From Rostratula benghalensis (Eukaryota; Chordata; Aves; Charadriiformes; Rostratulidae), in the NCBI GenBank assembly GCA_013399305.1, contig VXAI01000095.1, forward strand, positions 2,363,422 to 2,427,421: 64,000 nt of DNA. The letters are read 5' to 3'. The notes under the pieces are model-generated. The model saw only the letters and a program-made list of their open reading frames with translations, searched no databases and was not told the origin of the DNA. Below are positions 1 to 12,300 of this stretch, piece by piece. Numbering within the stretch: position 1 is the first letter of the stretch; every line of letters begins with the position of its first letter. Made by a program: the position numbers and the translations under genes.

Positions 1-305
1 CTCACAGAAACAAAACACAGAAAAAAAACAAAACAAAACAAAACAAAAACACATGGCATCGGGGGAAGAAAGAAAGAAAAAATTACAATATATTCAAAAG
101 CCTACTGTACCTCAGTGGATCTTCAGAACTGCCATAGCTGCACTTGGGAGAACCCTTTTTTCAGTAACCAAGTTATCCTATTTTTCTTTTTTCAATATGC
201 AAGCAGATGTTTGTTTCGGTAAAGGACTCCATTCATGGGGCACACAGTCAGCCTTTTAAAACTCTAATGTTAACACTTAATAGCAACAGAAAACTTGAGA
301 TCTGA

Positions 306-317
306 TCTCTCTCTCCC

Positions 318-349
<32 letters not shown>

Positions 350-350
350 T
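306..350. repeat. (TC)n microsatellite
   Basis: A polypyrimidine tract of TC dinucleotides, uninterrupted from about 322 to 349, lies in the IGF1R 3' UTR. Confidence 0.9.
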
Positions 351-2929
351 TGCTTCATAATGGGAAACATATCTGCGTGCAAGTTCAACCCCACAGCACT
401 TTTCTCAGATCAAAGATATCGCAGGCCAGGTGGCTCCCGGTACCCTCACAAGCACCTGCCTGACACTCTAGGTCTTTATTAAAAAACAAACAAACCAACC
501 CACACACAAAAAAAAAACCAACCAACAAACCCACCAACACTAAAAAAGACTGGATTTTTAATGTTGCTCTTTAATCTTTTTAGGAACATGTACAAGAATA
601 AAAAAGGGCCATCATTCGTCCAAGGTTGTTACCATTTTCAACGCTGCCAAATTTTGCCAAAAAACTGAACTCTTTGGGTTTTTTTTGTTTTGGGTTTTTT
701 TTTTTTGTAGGCATGGAAGGAGCACAGTAATCAACTGCTCTGTTTAAAAGAGATCCTGACCAATGCATTCTATTCAATCATACACTGGTATTTAAAAAAA
801 AATACTAAAAAAAAATCAAATTGTCTAGATCTTTTTTCAAAACTGGACAAAATGTGATTTTATTTTATTTTTTTTCTTGCGATGGAGAAGATAAAAGGGA
901 TGGGGTAAAGAAACAGCCCTCCCTCCACCCCCCGTCCCCATCCCATTGAATTCTGGACAAAACTGGCAGTGGTGAGCAAAATAAACGTGCATTTCATACA
1001 AAAAAAAAAAAAAGTCAACCGCACGCCAAAAATGAAACCTGAAAAACATGAAAATACCCGGCAGAGATCTCCATCGTTGCAGCCTGCCTGCCTTCACAGG
1101 CTTGCAAGGAAAAAACCACCTAGAAACATAAATTGGAGAAGACAAAAAAAAGCAGTTACCGGATTCAAGTATATGATGCTTTGTTGACCTTTTCTCTTTA
1201 TTATTAAGACTTCTCGAAGGGTCTTGCAGTTCTATGTTAGACCATGGATCATTTGCATACACATTGTCTTTTGTGTCACTTTTATAACTTTTTTACGGTT
1301 CAGATACTCATCTATATGTCTGTACAGAAAAAAAGCTGCTATTTTTTTTGTTCTTTATCTTTGTGGATTTAATCTATGAAAACCTTCAGGTCTGCCCTCC
1401 TTCCCTCCCCTCCCTCCCTTCCCTCCCACTCCAACAAATTTTCTTATGCTTTGTACTATAGTGTGTAACTTTTACTTCCTCCTTCCCAGTAACTGATACC
1501 TTTCATATGATTTGCCATGAACTGTTTAATGCCTTTTTATAAATACATTTCCTCCTATCTTTTTTTTTTTTTTTTAATAATTTTATTTTTATTTTCCATT
1601 AGTTGTTTTGCATCATCTTGGCTGTGTTGGGCTACAGGGCTTTTGAGGGGGGGGACATGGAGAAAGAAGGGACACCCGGCACAGGAACACTCTGGCAGTG
1701 CTGTGGTCTTTTTTAAACCCCTTTTGGTTTGTTTTTTTCCTTCCTTTCCCACTAACCCCTGCCCAGGCAGCATGCGAGTCTCTTACAGTGCAAGGCATGA
1801 TACAAACTCAGGTCAGAGAAAAAAGAAAAAAAAAAAAAAGGTTAAATATTTAGTACATTCTTGTTCAGTGTTTATACTCATTGTTGTATGAGGGTCCTAC
1901 CCCTCCTTCCCTCCCCGCCTGTTTTGGTTGTGGCACACATCCACCCACCCATCCCCACACTCACACACACGTATGTATTTTTTATTTTTTTTTTAATTTG
2001 TTGGGTACAACTGCAGACACCAGGCTTTTGGGTCACTGATTTTTCAAGAGACTATTTTAACCCTTCCACCCCGTGAACAAGAGCTATCCCAGTTGCAGCT
2101 GGTGATGCCAGGCATCCTGAGGGTGGCTGCTTGAACGCCTGGCTCCAGCAAAGCCCTGCTCTTTGCCTTCCTCTCGAGGAAGCCCTCCCTGAGGGGCACC
2201 CCGGGCTGCGCTTCCCACCCCTGGTAAAAAAACCAACCCAACCCAACCCCACCGCTCCGTGTCCACGGGGCTGGGTGGAAAGCACGCAGCTGGGGCCAGG
2301 GGCTCGGCGAGCAAACAGTTAAAAAAAAAAAAAAGAGTTGGCAGCTATGGAAACCTGCACAAGTAGGAGCTTGTTGCTTAAATCATAGACCAAACCTCAG
2401 AACAAAAGAAAACGAGTGAGCTTGTTTGTTCAGTTGCAGAAGCCTTGGTGAAAGGGGAAGGAGGGGCCATCAGAAAGTCGACAGCCAAGGAGTCGCACCA
2501 GTTGCTCATCTTAACCGTAGTCACAGCATCTAAGCCTTTGTTTCGCACTGATCCAACCCAAGGATGGCAGTGAAGAGGTGGTTCTGGGATGGAAACGTTT
2601 TAAGTCTTTTGAGTAAGAACAAAGAGTTAAAATATACTGATTGCTAGTTTTTGACTGGAGATTTTGAAAAAGTTTGTAGTGCTTTTTTTGCTTGTGTAGT
2701 TTAGGTCCCATTATCTTCTCTTGCCTCTGTCCCATAGTTATTTTTCCCTTTTAAAAATGAAAAAAGACAAAAAAGTTAATTAAGAAGGTATTCTATGTAG
2801 GATTTTTTATTTATTTTTGTGATATCAGTTTAAATCACTGTAGAGATGCCCCATAATAAATTTAAATACTGAGATAAGGGTTTTTGAGTATGACAGGGGG
2901 ACAGTTTTTGATTTTTTTCAAACATTTAT

Positions 2930-2937
2930 CTACCTCA
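2930..2937 (+). promoter_or_regulatory. let-7 seed match (8-mer) in IGF1R 3' UTR
   Basis: The octamer CTACCTCA is a full 8-mer complement to the let-7/miR-98 seed and is on the IGF1R sense strand. IGF1R is an established let-7 target in mammals. A second, weaker match (CTACCTC followed by T) is at 7,026-7,032. Function here is inferred from the seed only. Confidence 0.45.
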
Positions 2938-3650
2938 CTCTTATTTTTTTATATGTGTGTATATACAAAAAATACATCTCACATTTCTCAGCAGCCAATA
3001 AATGCCGTTGATACTGGTAACCTCTCACTCCACATACCACATGCTCTAGGTTCTGGAGGGGAACAGTCACTGCCTGTCACAAAGGGCCACTTCAGAATAT
3101 TTGCCTCAATTCCAAGGAGTTTCTCCAATTATTTTTTTTGGCTCAGATTCCTTATTGGGAGGAGAAATCCAAGAGTTGTCTGTCTGAGGGTGACCATTCT
3201 TGCAGGGAAAACGAAGGGTTTTTAACGTGCTGCTGTGGCAGTCCTCTGGTCAGCATCAAAACACACGTTTAGGTGAGCAGAAATGTATCTGACCTGACAC
3301 AAGAACTTCAATTTACGAGTATTTGATGAAATCTGTTACAGAAATCAATCGTTTACAGTGCGTGAAGGTCCAGGGGAGTTGCTAGAGGAGAGGGAATGGC
3401 TTCTCTGTTTGCTCTGTAGAATGGGCCTTGTCATTCCTGCCAGTTTTCCCTCCGATGCCACAAGCACCCAAAAGGCTTTTGGCTGAATCAGCACCTAAGA
3501 AGGAATTGGCTGGTCCAGCGATAGCATTGCTTTCTTGACCAAAAATACAGTGGGAAAAAAACAACCCTGTCACGGGCTGCCTGATGATACTACTACATCG
3601 AGTTTACAGCTTTGGATCTTTGCTGCTTCTGTTTAATGAGAGCACTGATT

Positions 3651-3693
3651 TATTATTTTTTTTAATTATTATTATTATTAATATTAATTTTTG
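3651..3693. repeat. (TTA)n-rich low-complexity tract
   Basis: A tract of TTA/ATT trinucleotides mixed with T runs lies in the IGF1R 3' UTR. Confidence 0.8.
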
Positions 3694-4463
3694 TTTTTCA
3701 AAACTAACATTGAATTGATTTCTTTTTAACGTGCCAGTAAAAATTCAGTCCCCTTTTCTTCCCCCGTTTATACGCTTTGTAACTGTGGATTCTGATGGAC
3801 CAGCCATCGCATTCTCACTGCCCTCTGACAGCGCGTAACTGGTTTACAAGCACACAGGACTAACACGAGCTTGCCATCGACTTGATGGATAACCTTGCTC
3901 TTTTTTCCAGCTCTGGCAGCTGTTGGTGCAGGTGTTGGTTGTGGGATCTGAACAAGGTGGTGCTTGGCTGCTCTGAGCTGTACACGGCCTGTGGTTCCGT
4001 ACTACGGAGTCTGGCTTTGGAGGGAGCGCTTCTCTCTAGCCCTGAGAGACCAGCAAAATTTGAAGTTTTTACCAGGTTGTTCTGGTTTTCCGGCTTTGAT
4101 TGGGTTCCAGTGGCCCTTTGGTGCAGTGACTCTTCCCCTCTCTTGCACATATTGATTACCACAACTGGAGATCCTCAGATCTTTCAGCTGGCTAGGAGGG
4201 TTTTGTTAAAACTGTCCGAGTTACTGGGTTTTATAGTTGTACGTAGGTGGTTTCTAAAATGCATTAGGACGAAACACTAATGACGTAGCACCCATCACGA
4301 GAAACATTTCAAAAAGCACTTGGGTAAAGACAGTCGTGTGACATCACGTACACGTGCGTGGTGACAGTCAGCTCTCCTGGACCAAACCACCTTCATGATA
4401 CCATTGCGTTCTGTATTTGCAATTCAAGCTTAATTCCTTTTTTGTTCTGTTTGTTTCCATAGC

Positions 4464-4487
4464 TTTTTTTTTTTTTTTTTTTTTTGG
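4464..4487. repeat. Poly-T homopolymer
   Basis: An uninterrupted run of more than 20 T lies in the IGF1R 3' UTR. Its exact length is prone to sequencing error. Confidence 0.85.
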
Positions 4488-5286
4488 TTGTTGTTGTGTT
4501 TTGTGCATTTTGAATAGCTTTATTCACATGGGTTTTTCATGCAGACTTCCCTTGGACAGTAAATCAAGTTGTTTGTGCATGTGAACAACTGAGAATTAAT
4601 GTTGGCTTGATAGAGTCATAATACGGTTTGTAATGTTGTTCTTCCCTGAGACCACTGGCTTGTCTGGTATGGAAAATTTATTTAGAACTTCAGCTATGTT
4701 TGAATAAAGTTCAAGTAATCCAATTTGTTTATAAATTAAAAACAAAAGCCCACCCAGCCCTGAAAACCAGCACTTTGACAAATGGTACCAAGATGTCTGG
4801 ATGCAGTGGGATCACAAATTGGCATCGCTGCAGGGAGCAGGCGGCTTTGTTTCTCGTGCTCGGCCGTTGTTCTCTCCTGCCTGCCCTTCCAGGGCCGCTC
4901 GGGGGCACAGAAGGTGGTTTGGTTGCAAAGGAACGTGGCTCCTATGTAAAGACAGGAGTGTTGGCTGCCCAGCACTCTGTGTTTGTGAATACATATATAG
5001 ATGTATATGAATAAGGTGCTCTTTGGGGGGAGCGATGAACTAGAAGCTGAGCGTGATGGAAAGTGGGAGGCCGGCCTGTGTGCACTGAGCCCTTCTCTCT
5101 TTCCAGCTGGTTCGAGGCAGGTTCGCACTGATGTTCCTCTTGGTCTTTTAAAACAAAGGAAAGAAAAGCCCAGTTTGCCCAGGACGACTGGTCACCAGAT
5201 GGAACTGCTGTCAGGTCCTCTGGGAACTGCTGAGGGGTGTTCAGTACAATCGAAGTGAACAACACTCCTATTGTTGGTGTAACTCC

Positions 5287-5356
5287 ATACATATATATCT
5301 ATATATACATATATATATATGCATATGTATATCTGTAATATAGATATATATATATT
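5287..5356. repeat. (AT)n microsatellite
   Basis: An imperfect run of ATAT/CATATA units spans about 70 bases. It could fold on itself in the RNA. Confidence 0.85.
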
Positions 5357-6319
5357 TAAACCCTTTTCATTCCATTAGTACAAGTAACACTTGTTTCCTG
5401 TTATTCTTATTTTGTTTGTCAACCGTGTATTTGATCACTGGGCTGAACACCAGTGGAGGAAGGTGCAAGGGATCCACTCCTTACTAACCAGTGATAAAAG
5501 CCAGATGTTGCAACTTAACCCGTGAGCAGTTGTGCAGACAAGAATTTAAGAATGATGTGTAGAAACAACAGTAGTGGCCAGGGGTGCTGAAGATACAGAA
5601 CTATTTAAACAGGCAGGAGGGCTTTGAAGGATGCCTCAGCTCAGAGCTGGTTACTCAGAGAGGACAAACGGCCTCTGAGATCGAGCGCAGCCGGGTAAAT
5701 GAGAACTGAGGGATGGTCGTGTGGAGACACGTGAGAACAAAGGACATGGAAATGGGTACCTACAGGGCTTGGCGAAGTTAGAGGTGGTTTCCTCAGCTTA
5801 ATAACGTGGGGCAGCATGAGGGCTCAGGTACCGCGATTCTGATCGTTGGTTACTTGTAAATAAACCTCTGGACTTCCCAGCTGGGGTGGTAACTTCACTA
5901 CAGGAGTTAACAGTTGTCATCATCAGTCTGTATTGATCAGTCTCAACTCACAGGTTTGCAAGTACCTTAAGACTATCACTAGTTTGTGTGTGTGCAAAAG
6001 TGTGTGTGTGTGTTCATCTTTTTTTTTTTTGGTATGTGTTTTCGTTGATGAGTAACCATTAGCATTTTCAATAGGGCTTTAAGTCCAGTAGATTACGGGT
6101 AGTCAGTTGACGAAGATCTGGTTTACAAGAACTAAATACATGTTTCATTGCATTTTGTAAGTACATAGAATAATTTTATAAGATGTTTGTAGTTTATAAA
6201 TGCCTAAAGTATAATTTAAGGGCACTTTTCCTGTGTGTGGGTGTGTCTGTGTGTGACAAGCTGTTGCGATGGTACCAGTTTCCTGGCTAGCTTTACAATA
6301 TGCCAAAAAGGATTGCCGG

Positions 6320-6440
6320 CGTGTCCCAGTTGAGAGCGTGTCCCAACCCACAGCGTGTCCCAACTCACGGCGTGACCCAGCTCATGGTGTGTCCCAACCC
6401 ATGGTGTGTCCCAACCCATGGCGTGTCCCTACCCACAGCA
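6320..6440 (+). repeat. 17-bp minisatellite, about 7 copies
   Basis: Seven head-to-tail 17-bp units begin at 6,320, 6,337, 6,354, 6,371, 6,388, 6,405 and 6,422, with a decaying partial eighth from 6,439. The typical unit is CGTGTCCCAACCCACGG. Units five and six are identical and the others differ at a few positions. The array lies inside the IGF1R 3' UTR. Because 17 is not a multiple of three, open frames across it on both strands are repeats of repeats and not genes. Confidence 0.93.
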
Positions 6441-6534
6441 TGTCCCTCTCCCCCCGCCCGCCCGAGCTTTGTGTCCCGGTTTCTAGCGAATGAATAAAGG
6501 AGTTGGAGAAATGTTCTGTATCTTCAGTATCCTG

Positions 6535-6542
6535 GTCTTCCA
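6535..6542 (+). promoter_or_regulatory. miR-7 seed match (8-mer) in IGF1R 3' UTR
   Basis: The octamer GTCTTCCA matches the miR-7 seed. IGF1R is a reported miR-7 target in mammals. There is no evidence here beyond the seed. Confidence 0.35.
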
Positions 6543-7418
6543 GAGCCCTCTGGTTGGGGTGGGATCATCTTAACTGGTCATTTCACAGTTAGCTGAATGG
6601 ATTACGAGAACCTCACTGGTCGGGGAAACAGAACGGGTTTTGCTGCTACCCAGACTCACTTGTGCTGTTCAGGTCCTGCTTGACGGTGGCCGTGTGGTTT
6701 GAAGGAGGCAATTGCATAAGAGAAAGAGGGAAGACTTTTTTTCACAATGACTGTTGAAGAACTAAGTGCAGATTTCTTTACTTTAAAAGTTTGTACGCAG
6801 CCTCTCAAGATGCTGAGCACCATTTGAAGCTTTGCTGAAATGAGCAAGGCAGGGTCCCTATTTATTTTTATTTAAGAGTATTGAAGATCCCTTTCCCCTT
6901 GCTCCCCCCAAATTTGACTGACCACGTTGCTGAAGGGTTACGATGATTTAGATACTGTGTAAAAATCAGCTCTTCTGTTTTCTGAACCAGTGAGGTTTGA
7001 GATGAAAGGATTGGCCAGAGTTCGTCTACCTCTGGGACAAAAACAAAACTAGAAAGTGCTAAGGAATGGATGCAGTTGCAAATACAACATTTTCCGATTT
7101 TTCTTGTTTAAATTTTTTTAAGAGAAAATTAAACAATAACATGGCCAATTTATTACATAGAAAGACTTGCTGTGTATAAATTATTCCTAAAGAAATTCCT
7201 GTGTTTATATTAAAATGAATCAGTAGATAAAAAAAATTTCAAAATGTTTTTGTATATTCTGTTGTAAGAATTTATTCCTGTTATTGCGATATACTCGGGA
7301 TTCTTTACATTATGAAAAGAAGAAACTTTGTCTATTTTGAATGGCTGAAGCTAAGGCTCCTTTAGTTTCTCTTACTCTGCTTTTTTCTAGTAGTTTCAGT
7401 ACTACATGATTTAAGTTA

Positions 7419-7424
7419 AATAAA
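7419..7424 (+). terminator. IGF1R: Poly(A) signal of IGF1R
   Basis: A canonical AATAAA is followed about 20 bases later by a T/GT-rich stretch (7,440-7,465), as expected for a cleavage site near 7,443. The surrounding text matches my recollection of the end of the human IGF1R mRNA. Earlier AATAAA motifs, such as the one in 'gaatgaataaagg' near 6,490, could serve as alternative sites. Confidence 0.75.
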
Positions 7425-7445
7425 AGAATTCTGTATGCATTTGCC

Positions 7446-9113
7446 TGTTTCTGAATTTGTTGCTCCTAATGCAAAGCAAATACAGGTTGGTACATGCAGA
7501 GTGAATCTCTGTTTTTCTTCTGCCCTTTTTGGCTGTATTTAATTGAGCTACTCTGAAGAAATCTCAGTAGAGGTCAGTACTGCCACTGCGCTGTGTGGAA
7601 ACCAAAAGTCATTTTGCCCAGTGACAACAAGCTTGTGGATCCTTTCTTGACAGGACTTTTGAGTCTGGTTTGGGGTAGGTAGTTCCTTTGAAAAAGGTAA
7701 GCTTACCAATTCGTTTATTTGAAGACCCCCTGCTTATCTACCTGTACAGCAATCCATAGATGAGGCCTTCAGCCATCCAGCACATGGTTATCACTTATCT
7801 GTAATGGTCATTGGAAAAGACAGCGGGAAAGAAATGAGAATTTTCTTGGTGTTTCCAGTTCCTCTGACTTTGGTCCTCAAAGTGTTGCCTGAAATAAGGC
7901 ACGATGGTGGCCCAAAGCTTCATCAGCTGTCCCTGCTGTTGCATTTGTCTGCTGTCGTTTTTACTGATGTGATGCTTGAGGAATGGGCTTTTGTTTCCCT
8001 TGGAGAAATCCCAGGTGTCCACATTAAGGTGCTGCTGTCCAGTTCTACTGTCTGTTTTTGAAAAATGCCTGCTAATTTTATCTTGTCCTTGTCTGTCATG
8101 GCCCTTGCAAGGTTATCAAGGAGAGTGGGTGTTCACAGTGGCTGTGTGCCGAAGGGGAAGTGCTGTAAACCTCTGCCATACCCAGCTTCCCTGGCGCAGA
8201 CCTGTGGCTGGCTGTGCTAGAGACCGGAGGGGGAAGCACAGAGGTGACCTGTCACTGTCTGACTCCCAGGTTGCACAATTTGGGATCTCTTCTGGTTCCT
8301 GTGTTGTAAGTACCATCATGTGCCACTGCACAGTGCTTCAACCGCTGCCTTTCTTGGGAGGAGTGAGCTTTGTGATTTGGATGTGTAAGTGCCCGAGTAG
8401 CCGTGTCCTGTTCTACTGAAAAGGTCATTGTCGTTGCATTGTGCTCTGTGGAAGGACAACGGTGTTTTCCTTTCACTCAGGCACTGAGAACGTGGGGTAA
8501 GTGGTGGTTTGGGGCAGTTGGAACCCAGATTGCTAATAGCATTACCATTCCGGCTGGATTCCATCTTATTTCCTGTCTTTTCTGGGTTTGTAACTCATTT
8601 CTGATGTGGAAATTGGCATTTAGAGCAGGTAGTTGTAAATTGTAAAACTTCACATTACAGGATCCCTATGTGTGTGTTGTTTTCCCCAATACTGATGTGT
8701 TTGATGTGGGTGCTTTGTGTGGCTGAACCCCTCTCCCTGGACGTGGACAGGGGTTGAGGGGACCTCTGTTCCATCCATCCCCTGCTGAATGTCCTCATGG
8801 CTGTAACCATCCATCTCGGTTCAGCAAGTCTTTAGGAATGTCTTTCTAACCAGCAGAACTAGGATTAAGCACCTAAAAAGGTTTAAGTCCAGTTTCACAC
8901 CTTAAATCTGAAGCAACCTTATCATCGTGACCGATACGGGCTGCCAGTCATTTGTTTTTTCTCTCAAGGCTTGCACATAAAGGGAGATCTAACCAGTTGT
9001 TTGGGGGTTGTGTGGAAATTTCACTGGAAATGACATGGAATATAAAATCCTTTATATGAGGGGTTTAAGTGATCTTTAGATTTGCTTCATTTAAGAGGTA
9101 AAAGAATCACTGT
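7446..9113 (-). other. Convergent intergenic region and probable PGPEP1L 3' UTR
   Basis: No coding potential is supported between the IGF1R poly(A) site and the PGPEP1L stop codon. Open frames near 7,800-8,650 on both strands overlap each other and show no family similarity. The right-hand part should be transcribed as the PGPEP1L 3' UTR on the minus strand. Confidence 0.5.
7714..7719 (-). terminator. PGPEP1L: Candidate poly(A) signal of PGPEP1L
   Basis: TTTATT on the plus strand gives AATAAA on the minus strand. It is the nearest canonical hexamer that I found downstream of the PGPEP1L stop. If used, the 3' UTR is about 1.4 kb and the gene ends roughly 250 bases from the IGF1R poly(A) site. 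Non-canonical signals nearer the stop cannot be excluded. Confidence 0.3.
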
Positions 9114-9315
9114 CTAAGAAATCCTCGTTTTCTTGCAGGATCCATCTTGCTCTGGTTCTTCCCCGCACTGTTTTAACATCTCTAAGATAATTTTCTGTAA
9201 CACTTTTCCTAAAAAGTCTGCTGTTATGGGTTTGGATAACGGAGGCACATGGATGAAAGCTGCTCTTCCATTGCCATAGTACAGAGAGGCGTAGTAGGTG
9301 TAATCACAGATATAC
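9114..9315 (-). CDS. PGPEP1L: PGPEP1L exon 5 (last coding exon)
   Basis: The acceptor ATTACAG precedes GTATATC. The exon completes Arg145 and carries catalytic Cys148 and His167, ending in TAG at 9,116-9,114. The lysine/glutamate-rich tail after the family core (residues about 195-211) is not conserved with PGPEP1. Confidence 0.92.
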
Positions 9316-12300
9316 CTGTAATACTCAGGACAAAACAAAACCAAACCAGAAACCTCAAGTAAGGAACAGTAAACTTTGATTAAATTCAAATATTCTTTAA
9401 GTAGCTAAACCAGATCAGGTTTATGAAGTTATTAAAAACGTGTTTGCGTAGTGAATAAAGGAAATGCTGAAATAAACCAAGTTGGAGAAACAAATGTTCC
9501 TTATCTGATGGTTTGGTTTCTCAGGACACCCACCCAGAAGGAACTTCAAATAAAAGGAACTTCAAATAAAAAACTCGTAAGACGTGCTGTCTTTCCTGGG
9601 TGTCTGTACTGGGTGAGATGGGAAAGGAAGCACAGCCCACTGGAACTACAGCAGTTCTTTGTGTCATACAGCCTCCCTGTCTGGAGGGTTTTTCCCCTTA
9701 TCACCCTACCTTTTTACGTACAGGTGAAAATCCTAAAATTAAAAGCCTAAATTAGTGGATTTTTATTTTTTTAAAAAAATGAGGTAATTTTGTATTTTCT
9801 GTGTTTTCCTTTTAAATGAAGACCAGCATCACAGAAAATGGCTTCAGTACTACTGAAACACACAGTGAGATCACAGACATTTTTCAAAAGGTAACTGTAA
9901 TTGCTCTCTTCTTCAGTGTATGTATTTACATTTTGCATCCCTCCCAGTTGGAAAAATAGATTAAGATCTGCTACTAGTCAGTATTGCTTTCAAACTCTCT
10001 TAATAGCTCAGGTTTACTGGGATTGTTAATCACAGGGCGTGCTAAGTTGGAACTTGTTCCTTTTGGAATTTACAAATCCATGGCAAAAATATCTACTGGC
10101 TGTAGTTTCTCATGAAGGCTGCTTTACATAAAATTGAAATTTATCCCAATTTCATACTTGTGCCCCTCTGAAGACTTTGCTTCAAAGTGATTTTGGTTGG
10201 AGGAAAACTCATTGCAAAGATTTGTCAAGGTTAAATGAGCTGGTGAGTTAACTTCTGCTGTTACTGTGAGACCCCGATATGCAATGTTTACCTTCCCGCA
10301 TCTCTGGAAAAGATTATATCAATCCCTTCCACTGAAATGTTTTTCCAGAGAGTCTTCATATTAATTGTAGATTCAATCTTTTCCGGGCCATCTAGCATGC
10401 AACAGCCACCTTCTGGATGAAAACCACAAGCATCCATCTCTTGGTAGCCTTTGTTCTTCCCACACTGCTCGAGGATGATGATTGCTTTGGCGGATGGAGC
10501 CAGCCCAACGTGAACAGTAAGCTGTTCTTTCCCACCAGAGTAAATAACAGGAAATTAAAAATGAGACCTGTTTTTTTTAGAAACATGCGATGCAATAGTG
10601 CTGAGCTTTATGTTAAATACTAACTTCAAGGTAGGGAGTCTTGCTGTAGCTCATGTCTAAAGAAAACTTTGATAAGAGATGATAAGCAAGAACAAAGTTG
10701 TGCTTCAGTTTGGTTTTGTTGTGTCCAGACAGCTCAGGACTTCAGAGCTGCAGTACTTTTTTTGCAATTTATGGTGGATTTTTTTTTTTCTTTCCTTTGT
10801 TCACTGGGCAGTTTTGCTGATTAAATGGCACGGGGTTGAATGAAAGACTAATCATGTGCTCCAAATTTGTTTGAAACCTTTATCACAGTTTTAATAGTCA
10901 CTTTCCAGAGCTGACTGATGCATATATTGTGCAATACTCTTTGCAAATCTTTTTAAAGCTCCAGTCAGAATAATAACATTGATAAATGAAGGGAGAAAAT
11001 TGTGTAACTTTCTAATTACTCACCAGTGGCTGAAGAGTTTTCCATATCATGAAGACTTGCTCCTTTGCTTTTTGGTAAACCACCGGCAGCTGCATGATGT
11101 GCAGATCTATGTTTTCACCGAGGCCTCTCTTGGACAGCTCCTGTGTTTACAAAAAACCCACCATGGACTTGTAAGAGCATTGGATTTCTCAGACCGCGAT
11201 AGGGAAAACCAGGCTGACCCAAGTGAGAAAACATAGCAAAGAGCAACCTAATGCTGTCTGAGCCTGCAGTTCCCAAACCAGTCTGCACTGAGAGTCCATT
11301 GTCTTGTGGTAGCTCTCCCTTTTTTAACTGGAAGAGACTAAAATGTGCTTACCAGTTTCCTAATGCCCATGTGGAGCCATTGTTGTGTTTCCCAAAGGGA
11401 TGCTCGGTCTCCGATGGGTGGGAGTGGTTACTGCTTAGGGACTGGTCCCCGGGGAACCGTGAATTACAGGATCTCTCAGAAAGGGTCTGCACTTCAGAGC
11501 ATCTAAATGGACTTTGATACAGGTAAGAGCTGTTCCTCTGAGAACTCCAGTAGATAAACCTGCACTATCAAGAGACACAAACTAGGGGGAATCCACATTA
11601 GCTGTCCACTCCAGTGACACGTGATCTGCTGGCTTGAACTGGTTCAGGTAAGCTCTGGTCTAGAGTATGTTTCCCTCGTAAAAGGAAATGTCACTTAGTG
11701 GGATGTTATTTCTCTGTCATTTACACGGAGTTGAAGTTCCACCTGGGATCCCTTCCCAAAGGAAACAAAAATTATGCCCAGGATTGAGGTGAAAGAAACA
11801 AAGGCATCTTTCAAAGCAGCAGATTGGCCTCGTGGTTGGAAGATGGTCCAGAGAATAAGCGTTACATGGAAATGACTTGAAATTATTTTGTCAGAGGGAT
11901 AGGGCTAACAAACAAGGCACAAGCCTCTAAGTAGAAGGTAGGAGACTGCAATGGCAGGAAGCAGCTAGAGAGCATCTGAGGTAGAAAGATTTGTCCCAGA
12001 GAGTTAAAATGCTGGGCTGAAAATCCCTGTTGGAGTTAAGCAGAACACTACCAAAGGAGGGCACAGGTGAAGTTTCAAAGGAGGGCATAGGCAACATGTC
12101 AGCAGCAGAGGTATGTGATTACCCCAAGAAACCCATAACTTTTTATTAAACGTCTTCTCAAGCTTTCGTTTCTCCCTAAGGATACTCATGTGGATGAGGC
12201 CCACAGTTCTAAGCCGTGCTAACTGGGAAATTTGCCCTTCAACACTGGCTTCCTATATAAACTGTTCCAATTTTCTTGTCAGCGGAAACATTGATTAGCT

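Larger units (their letters stand above)
1..7445 (+). other. IGF1R: 3' UTR of IGF1R (5' part cut by window edge)
   Basis: This stretch has no convincing coding exon and reads as one long, T-rich 3' UTR. I recognise the block around 1,300-1,560 (upstream of the T-run at 1,561) as the conserved part of the IGF1R (insulin-like growth factor 1 receptor) 3' UTR, including the text around 'atactcatctatatgtctg' and 'tttgccatgaactgtt'. The stretch near 7,400-7,445 also looks like the conserved end of that mRNA, with AATAAA at 7,419. The human IGF1R 3' UTR is about 7 kb, which fits the length here. A convergent PGPEP1L gene directly downstream, as in human, supports the assignment. The receptor tyrosine kinase coding exons must lie left of position 1. 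The recognition is from memory; an alignment would settle it. Confidence 0.85.

Noticed and set aside
3882..4280. 132-codon open frame in the IGF1R 3' UTR
   Set aside because: Cys/Trp/Leu-rich, overlapped by open frames in other phases and on the other strand, no family features, and it sits inside a recognised 3' UTR.
6216..6497. Open frames on both strands across the 17-bp repeats (GWDT/CPNP-type peptide repeats)
   Set aside because: They arise from a 17-bp unit read in successive frames within a 3' UTR.
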